A stretch of 27,385 nt of DNA from a virus, in the IMG/VR virus record IMGVR_UViG_3300042503_001820, positions 1-27,385 of that record. One strand, 5' to 3'. The notes beneath the pieces were generated by a model, which saw only the letters and a list, made by a program, of their open reading frames with translations, ran no database searches and was not told the DNA's origin. The position numbers were made by a program, and so were the translations under genes. Positions 6,239 to 12,951 of the stretch are shown here, piece after piece (positions within the stretch are counted from its first letter, which is position 1; each line of letters opens with the position of its first letter).

Positions 6239-7362
6239 GCTACGAACTAACCGAACCTGAATGGTTCCAAAGGGATATGGCCGAAGCGCCATGGCCTACG
6301 GACATTACAAATTTTGAATCTGCCGATATTGACCTTGACAGGTTTCAGGGGGGTGCCGCTAAAATCCGAGCCAGAGGCGAGGCAACGGAGACTGCCGCTG
6401 AAAGCGGTTCCGCAGATGGCTGTTGTTCGGGCCCTGGTTTTGGTTCTGGTTCGGGCCCTGGTTTTGGTTCTGGCCCACGTTATGGTTTTGGTATTTGCGA
6501 AGCTAAAGCCCTGGTTTTGAATCTCAGGCCTTCCAACCCTCTGTTACCTTCTACCTCAGTCAGCACCAGTCAACAGACAGGGGAGACAGTAGACAGACAG
6601 TTAACTATCTCTACTGTCAGTTCAGGCGAAACGGACGGCGGGGCCAGCATGGCCCCTGACGGCGGGGGCAGCCTGGCGGCGGGGCCTGTTTTTGGGCGGA
6701 TAGTTGCCGGCCTGGGGGGCAATGTTCCAGCGGGGCGGGACGGTTTTTTAGAAGACAAAACCAGGGCTTTTGCTTCGCAAGTAATAAGAACCAAACGTGG
6801 GCCAGGACAAAACCAGGGCCCGGAAAAAAGCCAAAACCAGGGCCAGGACAGAAGGCAAAACCAGGGCAAGAGCCTGGGGGATGAAATCACCTATGGGGCT
6901 GATGTAGACGTTCCCGGCATCCTGGCATCGAGAATCTTCCTGGACGCCTTTGACGGGCATTGGCTCCGCCACCACGTCCACCTATGGCGCTCCGGGGTAT
7001 TGCGTTCGGAACAGCGGGCCCCGTGGCCCAGGTTTGTGGGCGGGCTCCTGGAAAAGATCGCCCGGGTATTCATGGACCCGAACCCCTGCGGTGGGTGGAT
7101 GTTGGCCAGGGCCAGCGGGCGGCTGTTCTGGTATCCGAACCATTTCAAGCTGGCGCATTACTTCCGGGAGCGGGCGGCCAGGCGCTTCAACTTCCCCTGG
7201 GAAACCGCCAAGATGGAAGCCAAAACGGAGTACCGCCAGGAGTGGGGCGAACTCATTACCTGGACGGAATACGAGATGTTCAAATCGGCCGGTTCGGATT
7301 GGCAGCGTGCCTGGGACATGATCCGGGATATGCGTAGAAATAATTTCCGCAAAGGCTCTTGA
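6235..7362 (+). CDS. Unknown protein with origin-like repeats in its middle; candidate replication initiator
   Basis: 375 residues, ATG overlapping the previous stop. Three zones: an acidic N-terminus (1-40, with EPEWFQRDMAEAPWP), a low-complexity middle (about 45-215) made of Gly/Ser/Phe, Ser/Thr and Gln/Asn/Gly runs dictated by DNA repeats, and a well-formed C-terminal domain (about 220-375) rich in Trp/Arg with FVGGLLEKIARVFMDPNPCGG, RLFWYPNHFKLAHYF and WDMIRDMRRNNF. Codons in the first two zones are less G/C-ending than in the C-terminal zone. The arrangement recalls lambda O, whose interdomain linker is encoded by the origin iterons. No initiator family is recognised, so the role is a hypothesis; the alternative is an unknown gene invaded in frame by a palindromic element. 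Confidence 0.6.
   Translation: MSYELTEPEWFQRDMAEAPWPTDITNFESADIDLDRFQGGAAKIRARGEATETAAESGSADGCCSGPGFGSGSGPGFGSGPRYGFGICEAKALVLNLRPSNPLLPSTSVSTSQQTGETVDRQLTISTVSSGETDGGASMAPDGGGSLAAGPVFGRIVAGLGGNVPAGRDGFLEDKTRAFASQVIRTKRGPGQNQGPEKSQNQGQDRRQNQGKSLGDEITYGADVDVPGILASRIFLDAFDGHWLRHHVHLWRSGVLRSEQRAPWPRFVGGLLEKIARVFMDPNPCGGWMLARASGRLFWYPNHFKLAHYFRERAARRFNFPWETAKMEAKTEYRQEWGELITWTEYEMFKSAGSDWQRAWDMIRDMRRNNFRKGS
6432..6519 (+). repeat. Left arm of inverted iteron array
   Basis: CCCTGGTTTTG at 6432, 6456 and 6509, with a degenerate copy (TTATGGTTTTG) at 6480; spacings 24, 24 and 29 bp. Also contains GGCCCACGTT and TTGCGAAGC, both found inverted in the right arm. Confidence 0.9.
6585..6618. repeat. Central inverted repeat between iteron arms
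   Basis: GACAGTAG (6585-6592) pairs with CTACTGTC (6611-6618) across 18 bases that include GTTAAC. The surrounding stretch also has repeated ACAGACAG and is one of the more AT-rich parts of the array's interior. Confidence 0.6.
6756..6866 (-). repeat. Right arm of inverted iteron array
   Basis: CAAAACCAGGG (reverse complement of the left word) at 6756, 6808, 6832 and 6856, with a degenerate copy near 6784; spacings 28, 24, 24 and 24 bp. Its inner part matches the left arm inverted over about 65 bases with few differences, including AACGTGGGCC and GCTTCGCAA. Confidence 0.9.
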
Positions 7363-7484
7363 AGTTTCTCAAGGTCTTTGCAAAATAGCAGCGTGGGCAG
7401 CAGTACGCTCGCCCTTTCGGCAAGACGCCACCCGGCCCCCCCAGGCCACTTCTCCCGGTTTCTACCGGGCCCGGGCGTCTTCCA

Positions 7485-8219
7485 ATGGATTGGAAATCAC
7501 TTCATCAAAGCCATTACAGCACCAAGCCCAAAACGTGGGATAGCCACTATTCCACCTGGGAAAGTCTTTTCCTTTTCGATGGTTTCAAGGACGCCGATGT
7601 TCTGGAAGCCATGGAAGAAATGGTCAAGGTTGTTCCAGGCCCGGCCATCCCGGACGGGCACTTTGAATGGTTGCAAAAGTTCCTGGTATCCGCCCGGGAT
7701 AACTTGCGCCGGAAGCATGAGGCCAAGCGCCTCCAGGAGCGGGCCCAGCGTGATTGCCAGGATTGCCGGGGCGTTGGCATCGTCTGCGGCCTCCCCGACC
7801 CGGAATGCTGCAAGCATGGGCAATGGGAGCCCCGGCCCACCTGGGTGGATTACACGACGATTTCAGCCTATTGCTCATGCCCTCATGGGCTGAACCGGCA
7901 CGCCGCTGTATTGCGATGGTTCCAGGAACACCGCAGGGATTGCGGGGAACCGCTGAACCTCCTTCAGTACGAACGCCTGGTGCCGGATTGGCGGCAGCAA
8001 CTCAAAGCTAGGGCGGACAAGGTCCAGGCTGAACGCTCGTTAAGGAACCTGCCAGCGCCGGGAGGACGCAAGGCGACTCGGGGGGGTAAGCCGGGGACGC
8101 CTCCCGGTGCTGGCAAGCCATCTGAATGGGTGGCAATCGAGGCCCCTGCGGACGAACCCCAGCCGGGCGAAGGCGCGCCGATCCCCGCCCCACAGTTCAT
8201 CCGGAGGCGTGCCAAGTGA
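7485..8219 (+). CDS. Cys-rich, probably zinc-binding phage protein
   Basis: 244 residues from ATG 7485; the upstream site is weak and a later start cannot be excluded. Residues 1-85 are mostly helical and acidic (ADVLEAMEEMVKVV). A Cys/His cluster at about 86-135 reads CQDCRGVGIVCG, PECCKHG and YCSCPHG, enough ligands for two zinc sites and partly like a DnaJ zinc ribbon. A helical part (HAAVLRWFQEHRRDC...) and a disordered Pro/Gly/Arg tail follow. It sits right after the candidate initiator gene, so a loader or helper role is possible but unsupported by motifs. The stop overlaps the GTG start of the HNH gene. The gap 7363-7484 shows nothing clear. Confidence 0.7.
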   Translation: MDWKSLHQSHYSTKPKTWDSHYSTWESLFLFDGFKDADVLEAMEEMVKVVPGPAIPDGHFEWLQKFLVSARDNLRRKHEAKRLQERAQRDCQDCRGVGIVCGLPDPECCKHGQWEPRPTWVDYTTISAYCSCPHGLNRHAAVLRWFQEHRRDCGEPLNLLQYERLVPDWRQQLKARADKVQAERSLRNLPAPGGRKATRGGKPGTPPGAGKPSEWVAIEAPADEPQPGEGAPIPAPQFIRRRAK

Positions 8220-9043
8220 TCCAGCGCACGATATTCGATTACCTGCCCCCTGAAGGCGGTAATAAGCCGCCCAGGAAGGACCGCAAGAGGTTGGGGCTTT
8301 GTAGGGACTGCGCCGCACCCGCCAGGCCTGGCAAAACCTATTGCCAGGACTGTGCCAAAAAGGCGGCCAAACTTTTGGCGGCAAGGGCAAGCACCCTCAA
8401 GGCCCAGGGCCTTTGCACAAAATGCACCGCCCCGGCCAGCCCCGGCAAAACCAGGTGCAATGCGTGCGCTGAAATGGGGGCCAAGTCTGCTGCGGCAAGG
8501 ACAAGCGCCCTCAAGGCTCAAGGCCTTTGCAAACAATGCGGTAAATGCCCGCTTGCTGAATCGAGTGGCTTCTACTGTGACAGTTGCTTGAAACCTGTGC
8601 GGGAACGGATAGCCGCCAAGCGGAAGACCGATTTCGGGAAATGGGAAAACAGCGTGAGGGCCAGAACTCCCCAAACCGCCAAGGGCATTCAGCTCACGGC
8701 TCCGACTTGCTTTGACTGGACCCACGAAGACTTCCGGGTCTGCTTCGTTGAATACCCGGCCGGCCCGAAAAACGTCATTGACCACAAGATCCCTTTGGCT
8801 TGCGCCGAACTCCCAGGCGGCAAGGTGGATAAGGCCTTTGGCCGCATCTGCGCCGACCTGCCAAACCTTCAGCTACTAACCCAAAGGGGCAACAGCAAAA
8901 AAGGCAGAAACCTGGACGAGGTTATTGCCGCCAGGAGCGATCAGCTACGGGCTGAAGGCCTGGCCGGGGCTGCCCTCTTTCGCCGCCTCTGGGATGAGTT
9001 TTCCGAGCAGGCCGAGGTCTACGCCGACATAGGGGACGAATGA
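8216..9043 (+). CDS. HNH endonuclease with three tandem zinc-ribbon repeats
   Basis: 275 residues. I choose GTG 8216, which overlaps the previous stop (GTGA) and has GGAGG 9 bases upstream; no ATG fits. Residues about 25-125 hold three repeats of about 38 residues, each with a GLCxxC ... CxxC pattern (GLCRDCAAPARPGKTYCQDC and its copies), also visible as a 114-bp DNA repeat. The C-terminal half is the nuclease: VIDHKIPLACAELPGG followed by LPNLQLLTQRGNSKKG, the HNH core with its terminal Asn/His-like box. Probably a DNA nicking or cutting enzyme, possibly mobile. It is not next to the terminase, so a packaging role is less likely. Confidence 0.85.
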   Translation: MIQRTIFDYLPPEGGNKPPRKDRKRLGLCRDCAAPARPGKTYCQDCAKKAAKLLAARASTLKAQGLCTKCTAPASPGKTRCNACAEMGAKSAAARTSALKAQGLCKQCGKCPLAESSGFYCDSCLKPVRERIAAKRKTDFGKWENSVRARTPQTAKGIQLTAPTCFDWTHEDFRVCFVEYPAGPKNVIDHKIPLACAELPGGKVDKAFGRICADLPNLQLLTQRGNSKKGRNLDEVIAARSDQLRAEGLAGAALFRRLWDEFSEQAEVYADIGDE

Positions 9044-9228
9044 TGTACGACGATTGGGAAATGGCCGTTTGTTCGCTGGCGTCTTTCCTGGCTGGGTTTG
9101 CCACGGGGCTGCCCGCCAGGTTGTCCCGGGCCCGCAGACAACTGAAAGCCCTGAAGCGCCTGGGGCAAGGTATAGCGGGAGGGCCAGGAAGTGAACCAGA
9201 AAACAAAGGTGAGCGACATGACGCATGA
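9040..9228 (+). CDS. Small membrane protein, hypothetical
   Basis: 62 residues starting at tandem ATG codons overlapping the HNH stop. One hydrophobic segment (MAVCSLASFLAGFATGLPA, residues 8-26) is followed by a basic stretch (RLSRARRQLKALKRLG), suggesting a single helix with cytoplasmic basic side. Translationally coupled on both sides: it overlaps the next gene's start by 11 bases. No family recognised. Confidence 0.55.
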   Translation: MMYDDWEMAVCSLASFLAGFATGLPARLSRARRQLKALKRLGQGIAGGPGSEPENKGERHDA

Positions 9229-9418
9229 GCAATTTGAACAACTGGCCGAATACCTCGAAGAGTTCACCAGGGGCGACCCGTCTTTCCCCGTGATGACGTG
9301 CATTAGCAAGCTCATCAGCCACGCCAGGGATTTACGCCACCTTTGCGCCGAACTGTCCACCGGCCTGGAAAACGACGACCTGGAGGAAGAAGTGCAAAGG
9401 ATTTTCGGCAATGAATAA
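9218..9418 (+). CDS. Hypothetical small helical protein
   Basis: 66 residues from ATG 9218, chosen because AAAGGTGAG lies 5-13 bases upstream; GTG 9191 and GTG 9209 are in-frame alternatives adding up to nine residues. Acidic and helical (EQFEQLAEYLEEF ... NDDLEEEVQRIF). The stop overlaps the next ATG. No recognised domain; typical of the small early phage genes of unknown role. Confidence 0.65.
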   Translation: MTHEQFEQLAEYLEEFTRGDPSFPVMTCISKLISHARDLRHLCAELSTGLENDDLEEEVQRIFGNE

Positions 9419-9731
9419 CCCGACCATCCTGGCTTTCGATGTTTTTGAACAAATGGATTGCGATGCCAGGCGGCGGCTTGTCCGAAGGGCCCAGCTACTA
9501 GCCTGGTTTTTCCACCGCCGGGAAGTCCGAATCTTGGAGTCAGTCAAGGGGGAACAAGTGAGCGACAAAGATGCTACGCACCTGGTGGAGGAAATCCAGG
9601 CCGTGAGGGGCGAAAACGACCGGCTCCGAGCCGCCATCCTGGCGCACAAACAGGCCATGGCCGAATACCATCCCGCTGTTTTTGATTCCGAACTTTGGGC
9701 GGTACTGAGCCCGCTGCCGGGAGGGGAATGA
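9411..9731 (+). CDS. Hypothetical helical protein
   Basis: 106 residues; ATG 9411 overlaps the previous stop and has AAAGGA upstream. The N-terminal half is basic (CDARRRLVRRAQLLAWFFHR), the middle (VEEIQAVRGENDRLRAAIL) a likely coiled coil. An internal GTG at 9559 with a G-rich site could give a short form containing only the coiled coil. No family recognised. Confidence 0.65.
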   Translation: MNNPTILAFDVFEQMDCDARRRLVRRAQLLAWFFHRREVRILESVKGEQVSDKDATHLVEEIQAVRGENDRLRAAILAHKQAMAEYHPAVFDSELWAVLSPLPGGE

Positions 9732-9732
9732 C

Positions 9733-9993
9733 ATGGGCACCGGACTGAGGGGGGACGCCATCGTTGAGCGTTACCCTCACCCCAATGGGGTGGAATACGC
9801 CGTGGTGCAATATGGGCGCATCCTGGGAACCGTGGTGCCCCACGGCCATAACAAACTCCGCCAGCGCCTATGGAGGTGCTTTGCCAAACAAATTGAACTG
9901 GGCATCTTTTCCGGACGGTGGGGCCGGCAAATCGCCTACCAGCGCATTCAGAACTTCCACCAGGTGAAAGAGAAACAGAGGGAACCAATTTGA
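9733..9993 (+). CDS. Hypothetical small protein
   Basis: 86 residues; ATG 9733 has GGGAGGGG 7-14 bases upstream. The N-terminal half looks beta-rich (AIVERYPHPNGVEYAVVQYGRILGTVV) and the C-terminal half helical and basic. Its TGA lies within TTTGAAC and overlaps the TTG start of the next gene. No family recognised. Confidence 0.65.
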   Translation: MGTGLRGDAIVERYPHPNGVEYAVVQYGRILGTVVPHGHNKLRQRLWRCFAKQIELGIFSGRWGRQIAYQRIQNFHQVKEKQREPI

Positions 9994-10313
9994 ACAGGAA
10001 AATCCCGACCGAAGACACCCTGCATGAACTGGCCGACCGCCTGGAAACCACCTTCCCCATGTGGAACGGCCTGGAGGCCGCCGTTGTCGGCTACGTCGAT
10101 TCCATGGGCGACACCGGCCACCGCCTGGTTTACTCCGGGCCCAAATGTCTCCGGGAATTCGTTCGCCAGGGAATGAGCCCCCAGGAAGCCAGGGAATGGG
10201 CAGAGTTCAACTTGTTCCAAACCTACATCGGCAAGGAAACACCCATCATCCTCTGGCCCATCCCATGGGACATTCTGGACGATACCGGGCGAACCAGGAA
10301 GCAACCAGATTGA
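9990..10313 (+). CDS. Hypothetical protein, TTG start
   Basis: 107 residues. There is no ATG early in this frame; TTG 9990 overlaps the previous stop (TTGA) and has GAGGG 8 bases upstream, so I take it as the start (MNRKIPTEDTLHELADR). Helical N-terminus, then GYVDSMGDTGHRLVYSG and a helix with SPQEAREWAEFNLFQTYIG, ending in a Trp/Pro-rich stretch (PIILWPIPWDIL). The combination suggests a small globular domain; no family recognised. It closes the early operon; 87 bases without a gene follow, containing GGTTAC/GTAACC words. Confidence 0.65.
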   Translation: MNRKIPTEDTLHELADRLETTFPMWNGLEAAVVGYVDSMGDTGHRLVYSGPKCLREFVRQGMSPQEAREWAEFNLFQTYIGKETPIILWPIPWDILDDTGRTRKQPD

Positions 10314-10400
10314 TAACCACAAACGGAACGGTTAGGATACCGTGCGGTTACGCCGGAATTATGTAACCGGCCGGCCGTATTCACTTCGGAGGGTTTGAAC

Positions 10401-10892
10401 ATGGGGGCCAAGGAAATCCCTTTGGATTTGCTCCAGGCGCTTACGCTTGCGCCTCAATACCCATCGGGACTTGCCTGGGCGGTCAAAGGTAAAAGGCGAA
10501 TAGTTGGCGGAATGGCCGGAAGCAAGACCCGGTTTGGTTATTGGTGCGTCAGGCTGGGGGATGCTCCTGGGAAACTTTACCAGGCGCACCGCATTGTTTG
10601 GACAATTGCTAACGGCAAAAGCCCGCAAGGTTTTATCGACCATATCGACAGAAACAGGGGGAACAATGCCATTGAAAATCTAAGGCTGGCAACCAGAACA
10701 GAGAACAATCAAAACCGAATTTTCCAGGGGTACGGCATTCATGCCCCTGGAATATACCGGGCAAGAATTCGGGTAAACGGCAGGCTTGCCCACCTTGGCT
10801 TATTCAAGACCATTGAGGAGTCGAAGGCTGCTTATATCGAGGCCTGCAATAGGTTGCGAGGTGGTTTTTCCCCTTATTTGGAAGCGGAGTGA
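10401..10892 (+). CDS. HNH homing endonuclease with AP2 DNA-binding domain
   Basis: 163 residues; ATG 10401 with GGAGGG 7 bases upstream. N-terminal HNH region around residues 50-105: YQAHRIVWTIANG, FIDHIDRNRGNNAIENLRLA and RTENNQNR, the HNH pattern of standalone phage endonucleases. C-terminal AP2-like domain, about 113-155: IYRARIRVNGRLAHLGLFKTIEE and AYIEACNRL. This pairing is typical of selfish endonuclease genes moving between phage genomes. Codons are somewhat more A/T-rich than in neighbours, which fits recent arrival. It stands alone behind its own 87-bp upstream gap. Confidence 0.9.
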   Translation: MGAKEIPLDLLQALTLAPQYPSGLAWAVKGKRRIVGGMAGSKTRFGYWCVRLGDAPGKLYQAHRIVWTIANGKSPQGFIDHIDRNRGNNAIENLRLATRTENNQNRIFQGYGIHAPGIYRARIRVNGRLAHLGLFKTIEESKAAYIEACNRLRGGFSPYLEAE

Positions 10893-10897
10893 TTCAA

Positions 10898-11866
10898 ATG
10901 CACGAGATCGACGAAACGGGCGGCATCGCACGGGTGGCTTTCGCCAGGGAACCCGCCTGGCATGGCCTGGGCAAGGTGGTGCCCGATTCGATGACGGTAG
11001 AGGAAGCCATCGAGGCGGCCGGCCTCGATTGGGAAGTCGAGCTACAACCCATCTACGCCGGCAGGGAAGGCGAGGAGCCCCGGCCCATCCCTGGCAAGCG
11101 GGCAATCGTCCGGGAAGACTCCCAGGCGGTTACCGGCATCGTCTCCACCGGCTGGCAGCCTGTTCAAAACCGTGGCCTGGGGAAGTTCATTGAAAGTGTT
11201 TGCGGGGAAGGGGCCCGCCTGGAAGCCGCCGGCTCACTCCGGGGCGGCAAACGGATTTGGTTTCTCCTGGACCTCAAGCGGACCTATGAGCCCATCAAAG
11301 GCGATCCCGTAAACAGCTACCTGGTTTTCGCCAATGGCCACGATGGGGTTACACGCCTCCGGGGCCTGGCGACTGACACCAGGGTTGTTTGCGCCAACAC
11401 CTGGGCAATCGCCCTGGAAGGGGCCAACGAGGCCAAGGGCATTTCCTTCCGCCACGATGGCACCATTGGCAACTACGTTGCAAAGGCCCAAGAGTACATC
11501 GGCAAACTGTTCCAGACCGCTGACAAGCGCCAGGAGCAATCCAAGGCCCTGGCCAAAATGGTCAAAATGAAGGATGAGGAGTTGGCGGCGTTCTTTATCC
11601 GGCAACTCAAGCGGGTTCAAATCCGAGAGGAAAAAGAACTTAAAAGCGCCCTGGAAGTCATTGCCACTTTCCAAAACGCCAAGACTAACACAATAGGCGG
11701 CATGGAGGGCACCGGCTGGGCAGCGTTTCAAACCTGGTCCGAGTTCCTGGACTACCGCCCTTCCAAAAGGAACGCCCAAGCATCCCGCTGGGAATCCAAC
11801 CTCTTCGGGGAATACTCCAGGTCCAAAACCAACGCCTGGAACGACCTGCTAGCACTAGCTAAGTGA
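10898..11866 (+). CDS. DUF932 phage/plasmid-like protein
   Basis: 322 residues. I choose ATG 10898; a GTG at 10889 overlapping the previous stop would add three residues. The N-terminus HEIDETGGIARVAFAREPAWHGLGKVVPD is the DUF932 signature, followed by YAGREG, IVSTGWQPVQNRGLGKFIESV, FLLDLKR, SYLVFANGHDGVTRLRGLATDTRVVCANTWAIAL, and a C-terminal helical part ending KTNAWNDLLALAK. These proteins are widespread in phages and plasmids and highly expressed in some; their function is not established. It ends the early/middle region, with a strong terminator 15 bases downstream. Confidence 0.92.
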   Translation: MHEIDETGGIARVAFAREPAWHGLGKVVPDSMTVEEAIEAAGLDWEVELQPIYAGREGEEPRPIPGKRAIVREDSQAVTGIVSTGWQPVQNRGLGKFIESVCGEGARLEAAGSLRGGKRIWFLLDLKRTYEPIKGDPVNSYLVFANGHDGVTRLRGLATDTRVVCANTWAIALEGANEAKGISFRHDGTIGNYVAKAQEYIGKLFQTADKRQEQSKALAKMVKMKDEELAAFFIRQLKRVQIREEKELKSALEVIATFQNAKTNTIGGMEGTGWAAFQTWSEFLDYRPSKRNAQASRWESNLFGEYSRSKTNAWNDLLALAK

Positions 11867-11881
11867 TAAACCGCCCGCATT

Positions 11882-11920
11882 AAAAAAAAGGCCCTGGGCT
11901 ATGTCTCAGGGCCTTTTTTA
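11882..11920. terminator. Strong, possibly bidirectional terminator
   Basis: A-run plus stem AAGGCCCTG / CAGGGCCTT with loop of about 12 bases, followed by TTTTTTA. The A-run on one side and T-run on the other would allow termination from both directions. It separates the early/middle genes from the late genes. Confidence 0.85.
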
Positions 11921-11954
11921 TTCCTGGTGCCAAATACATTTATGGGGGGTTAGC

Positions 11955-12143
11955 GTGCGCCGTTGTTGTGAAAAGTGCAAATACGCCCAAGTGAACGGCC
12001 GGCGGCGTCTTTGTTTCTACTGCCGCAAACCCGCCATGGATGAGAAGCGCCGCATTCAGGCCAAAGTGGCCCGTGGGGTTTGCATCGTCCACAAGTGTGT
12101 TTTCAAGGCGATGCCAGGGCATAAGAGGTGCCTAAAGCATTAG
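11955..12143 (+). CDS. Small Cys-rich zinc-ribbon protein
   Basis: 62 residues from GTG 11955 with GGGGGTTAGC upstream; the frame can be opened to 11901 but that would lie over the terminator. Cys pattern: CCEKC ... CFYC in the first half and GVCIVHKC ... GHKRC in the second. The spacing resembles two units of the zinc-ribbon repeats in the HNH protein at 8216-9043 (GLCxxC...CxxC), so it may be a detached repeat protein. Basic overall (many Arg/Lys), so nucleic-acid binding is plausible. First gene after the terminator, before the late operon. Confidence 0.6.
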   Translation: MRRCCEKCKYAQVNGRRRLCFYCRKPAMDEKRRIQAKVARGVCIVHKCVFKAMPGHKRCLKH

Positions 12144-12165
12144 CGGTTAACGTGCGGGGGCGTTC

Positions 12166-12951
12166 ATGGTCCTTGGGTTATTGCTGGCGCTTTTTTCCCA
12201 ACGGGTGGAGTTACCGCCTGAAATCCATGCAACGCCGGGGCAGTTCGTCACCGTGCGCCCCACCCTGGTGGATGGCGGCGGGGTGGAATACTACCCGCTG
12301 GATCCGGGGCTATCGGTTTTCCCGTCCAGCCTGCTGACCGATAAAAGCGCGCTGGTCTTCACCGTCTACCTTCCAGGCCGATACCGGGTCCTGGCGTACA
12401 CCGCCAAGGCGGACAAGCCCAGCCCGCCAGCAATCACGACCGTGGTGGTTGGGATCGGACCAGGGCCAAGCCCCAACCCAGGGCCAGGGCCTGGGCCCAT
12501 GCCAGGGCCAGGGCCAGGACCAGGGCCGGACGTTCGACCGGACAAGCCCAAGCCGCCAGCGCCCCCAGCGCCACCGGCACCGCCAGCGCCCCCGGCGGAC
12601 ATTACCCAGGACCCGCTTTATTCGGTCTTTGAATCTATTGCCGGCGGCCTTCAGGAAGCCAACCAAAAACAAAGCCTAACCCAGTACGGCAACGCCTGGA
12701 CAAAGGCGGGCCCCCAGGTGGATGGGAAAACCCTGGGCCAATGGAATAGCGCCGTCAAAAAGGCCGCCGCCGATGAGGGGCTAGGCCTGGGCGCTATTTC
12801 CGCCATCCGGGAGCGGGTGGGCGTGGAAGTCTCCACCGTGGTGGGCACCGATCCCGCCATGGCCCTGGCCGGTGAGAAGGGCGCAGCGGCAAAAGACCTG
12901 GGCGTTAGGTTTGGGCGGATCTTCCTGAAACTGGCTGAGGGCGCACGATGA
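12166..12951 (+). CDS. Secreted protein with Ig-like domain and Pro/Gly linker
   Basis: 261 residues; ATG 12166 follows a G-rich stretch. Short hydrophobic N-terminus (MVLGLLLALFSQRVEL) works as a signal peptide or anchor. Residues 15-95 look like an Ig/beta-sandwich domain (PEIHATPGQFVTVRPTLVDG ... LPGRYRVLAYTAKADK). Residues 98-148 are a Pro/Gly then Pro/Ala repeat linker. The C-terminal domain (150-261) is helical (YSVFESIAGGLQEANQKQSL, GLGAISAIRERVGVEV). I recall such proteins from planctomycetes and their phages. Its stop overlaps the start of the cysteine peptidase, so the two are made together. Probably acts in or outside the envelope. Confidence 0.7.
   Translation: MVLGLLLALFSQRVELPPEIHATPGQFVTVRPTLVDGGGVEYYPLDPGLSVFPSSLLTDKSALVFTVYLPGRYRVLAYTAKADKPSPPAITTVVVGIGPGPSPNPGPGPGPMPGPGPGPGPDVRPDKPKPPAPPAPPAPPAPPADITQDPLYSVFESIAGGLQEANQKQSLTQYGNAWTKAGPQVDGKTLGQWNSAVKKAAADEGLGLGAISAIRERVGVEVSTVVGTDPAMALAGEKGAAAKDLGVRFGRIFLKLAEGAR

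Noticed and set aside
6432-6866. CRISPR array
   Set aside because: The repeats are 11-12 bp, spacers only about 13 bp, and the two groups are inverted to each other inside a coding frame; there are no cas genes.
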